This document shows, in pieces, positions 6,102 to 6,958 of a DNA stretch of 6,958 nt. The DNA comes from Candidatus Colwelliibacteriota bacterium. GTDB lineage: Bacteria > Patescibacteriota > Minisyncoccia > UBA6257 > Colwellbacteraceae. Made by a program: the position numbers and the translations under genes. Where the stretch lies: assembly GCA_016178255.1 (NCBI GenBank), contig JACOTQ010000002.1, forward strand, positions 1-6,958. The letters are read 5' to 3'. Under the pieces are notes generated by a model. The model saw only the letters and a program-made list of their open reading frames with translations. It searched no databases and had not been told where the DNA came from. Positions within the stretch are counted from its first letter, which is position 1. The number at the start of each line of letters is the position of its first letter.

Positions 6102-6128
6102 AAAAGAACCGCGGTCGACGGTTCTTTT
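6102..6128 (+). terminator. Intrinsic terminator after uvrA (possibly bidirectional)
   Basis: AAAAGAACCG (6102-6111) pairs with CGGTTCTTTT (6119-6128) around a 7-base loop; the GC-containing core GAACCG/CGGTTC is followed by four T and preceded by an A-tract, so it can act in both directions. It lies 52 bases after the uvrA stop and ends the repair block. Its left arm can instead pair with bases 6085-6096, see findings. Confidence 0.75.
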
Positions 6129-6153
6129 AAATATTCAGTTAAATATCAAACAT

Positions 6154-6447
6154 ATGTCCAGAAGACTTTCTAATTGGAATTTTCGGGAAGTCAGTCGATT
6201 TCTTAGGCAGCATGGTTTTGTGCCTCTTAGGGACAGTTATAATAGAGGCTCCCATCATAGGTGGATAAATAAGGAAAACGGTAGAACCCTTGGAATACAT
6301 TTTGCCACATCGAGGAAATCTTATAGCCCAAGAGGCATACGGAGAGTTATTAAGCATTCAGGTATTCATAAGAGATTTTGGCTTAGATGGGCCAGTGATT
6401 TTAGGCAGAATGCTAACGCGCCGAAATTGGATGTATATGTTGCTTAA
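6154..6447 (+). CDS. HicA-like (YcfA family) mRNA interferase-type toxin
   Basis: This is a 97-residue basic protein. It follows the HicA plan: WNFREVSRFLRQHGFVPLR (8-26, the 'vi.lLe..GF' helix and strand), RGSHHRW (31-37) containing the conserved His of the family (H34 by alignment to the GSH/GGH motif), NGRTLGIHF (42-50), and GIRRVIKHSGI (61-71), equivalent to the terminal 'lr.ilkqaGi' helix. HicA proteins have a double-stranded-RNA-binding-like fold and cleave mRNA, being held inactive by HicB. Residues 72-97 form a tail beyond the usual end of the family. ATG 6154 was chosen because the family homology begins right after it; the frame is open back to GTG 6046, but that stretch contains the uvrA terminator. 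There is no Shine-Dalgarno site. No HicB-like frame lies on either side, so it is an orphan within this window. Confidence 0.75.
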   Translation: MSRRLSNWNFREVSRFLRQHGFVPLRDSYNRGSHHRWINKENGRTLGIHFATSRKSYSPRGIRRVIKHSGIHKRFWLRWASDFRQNANAPKLDVYVA

Positions 6448-6450
6448 ATA

Positions 6451-6478
6451 GCCCCGCGAATATTTTGCGGGGCTTTTT
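6451..6478 (+). terminator. Intrinsic terminator of the hicA-like gene
   Basis: GCCCCGC (6451-6457) and GCGGGGC (6467-6473) form a perfect 7-bp stem with a 9-base AT-rich loop, followed by five T (6474-6478). It begins three bases after the stop codon of the HicA-like gene. This is a textbook factor-independent terminator, and it separates the toxin-like gene from the next transcription unit. Confidence 0.92.
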
Positions 6479-6495
6479 GGCGCGGTGAGTTCTGC

Positions 6496-6524
6496 TTGAC
6501 GCATTAGTTAAAGTATTGTAATCT
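6496..6524 (+). promoter_or_regulatory. Candidate promoter for the last gene
   Basis: TTGACG (6496-6501, 5/6 to the -35 consensus) is followed after 17 bases by TAATCT (6519-6524, only 3/6 to the -10 consensus). It lies just after the terminator, where a new transcription unit would be expected to begin. The resulting leader would be about 190 bases. The -10 box is weak, so this is tentative. Confidence 0.3.
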
Positions 6525-6720
6525 CTGCTTTAGTTTTATATAGGTACATTAATAGCTAAATATAAAGCGCTATAGCTCTAGCCAGCTGGCCGCTTTTGAG
6601 TCGATGGTTGTTGATGTACTCAGCTTACAGATTAATTTTCATCATCGTAACTAAAACCAGCTTCTATCAACTTGATAGGTTTATCCTATCGAAGTGGCTT
6701 GAGGTTGTTGTATTTAATTT
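6525..6720 (+). other. Non-coding, hairpin-rich leader before the last gene
   Basis: No reading frame of useful size is seen here on either strand. Inverted repeats include AAAGCG/CGCTTT (6564-6569/6591-6596) enclosing the 10-bp palindrome GCCAGCTGGC (6581-6590), and two overlapping hairpins, CTATCA/TGATAG (6664-6669/6673-6678) and GATAGG/CCTATC (6674-6679/6685-6690), which cannot form together. CTTC/GAAG (6661-6664/6691-6694), extended by CCA/TGG (6657-6659/6695-6697), could close around the second. This suggests a structured 5' leader, but no known riboswitch class was recognised. Confidence 0.35.
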
Positions 6721-6958
6721 ATGAAATTAATTAAAATAGATTCACAAGAATGGTACGCCCAACTTGAGCTTGTCAAGTCTAAACTTGATCGATTTCGTCG
6801 AATTGATTTCATGGATTTTTTCGCTGTAAAGGCCATATACGGGATTCGTTGTGATCTTGAAAGGCTTGGCGTGACTCTTGAATATATCGGGACTGACGAG
6901 GGAGAGTTAGAAAGATTGCGAATTAATGGTTGTAGGTTCAGAGCTAAAAACGCCCTCG
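6721..6958 (+). CDS. Unrecognised protein, N-terminal part
   Basis: The frame opens at ATG 6721, directly after an in-frame TAA at 6715, and stays open for 79 codons to the window edge. The visible part starts MKLIKIDSQEWYAQLELVKS and is charged and mostly helical-looking, with heptad-like leucines and many Arg/Lys/Glu. There is no signal peptide or membrane segment. I do not recognise the family. No Shine-Dalgarno site precedes the ATG (the nearest GAGG, at 6701, is too far away). Codon use and amino-acid composition look like a real gene, and the position after a terminator and a possible promoter fits a separate transcription unit. Confidence 0.55.
   Translation, partial: MKLIKIDSQEWYAQLELVKSKLDRFRRIDFMDFFAVKAIYGIRCDLERLGVTLEYIGTDEGELERLRINGCRFRAKNAL

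Noticed and set aside
6046..6153. GTG 6046, overlapping the uvrA stop, as the start of the HicA-like gene
   Set aside because: The added 36 residues have no family resemblance and the stretch contains the uvrA terminator hairpin; ATG 6154 fits the HicA start.
6564..6640. Possible tRNA-like fold
   Set aside because: TAGCTC...AGCTGG recalls a D-arm, but no matching acceptor stem, anticodon arm or T-loop could be found.
1..6958. CRISPR array, insertion sequence or prophage genes
   Set aside because: There are no regularly spaced repeats, no transposase or integrase-like frames and no terminal inverted repeats with target duplications.
1..6958. Alternative genetic code with TGA read as an amino acid
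   Set aside because: Genes have normal lengths under the standard code, and uvrA ends at TGA exactly where the family ends.

Overview
The window looks like a chromosomal segment of a bacterium with about mid-40s percent GC. It carries a compact DNA-repair block (mpg, uvrB, uvrA) flanked by small accessory genes. The likely source is a Patescibacteria/CPR (Parcubacteria-like) genome. This is inferred from the shortened UvrA, a short low-complexity insertion in UvrB, hairpin-forming spacers, weak or absent Shine-Dalgarno sites and the type of neighbouring small genes. No rRNA or other phylogenetic marker is present to prove it. The standard genetic code fits: uvrA ends in an ordinary TGA.

Layout. 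Positions 1-493 (minus strand) hold the N-terminal 164 residues of a membrane glycosyltransferase of the GT-C/PMT-ArnT type, running off the left edge. Divergent from it, 517-819 encodes a small DUF4258-like protein. Four bases after its stop lies a perfect 36-bp palindrome (823-858), just ahead of mpg (874-1398), a 3-methyladenine DNA glycosylase with all its recognised key residues. A promoter-like TTGACT/TAAACT pair and a small hairpin precede uvrB (1481-3484), which has every helicase motif and the C-terminal UVR motif. A hairpin spacer leads into uvrA (3561-6049).

uvrA is broken as sequenced. The reading frame shifts at about 4757, where roughly 40 bases are missing, including the Walker B region of the first ATPase. 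Sequence on both sides is otherwise well conserved, so this is either a recent deletion or an assembly error. Independently, and in frame, the protein lacks almost all of the UvrA insertion domain.

An intrinsic terminator (6102-6128) closes the repair block. Then come a HicA-like toxin gene without a visible HicB partner (6154-6447), a strong terminator (6451-6478), about 240 non-coding bases with several overlapping hairpins, and the start of an unrecognised protein (6721 to the right edge).

Function. Mpg removes alkylated bases (base excision repair). UvrA and UvrB find and verify bulky lesions before UvrC incision; uvrC is not in this window. mpg, uvrB and uvrA all point the same way. uvrB and uvrA are probably cotranscribed, while uvrB may also have its own promoter. 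The most notable observations are the UvrA deletion and missing insertion domain, the 36-bp palindrome, the UvrB insertion, and the structured leader before the last gene.
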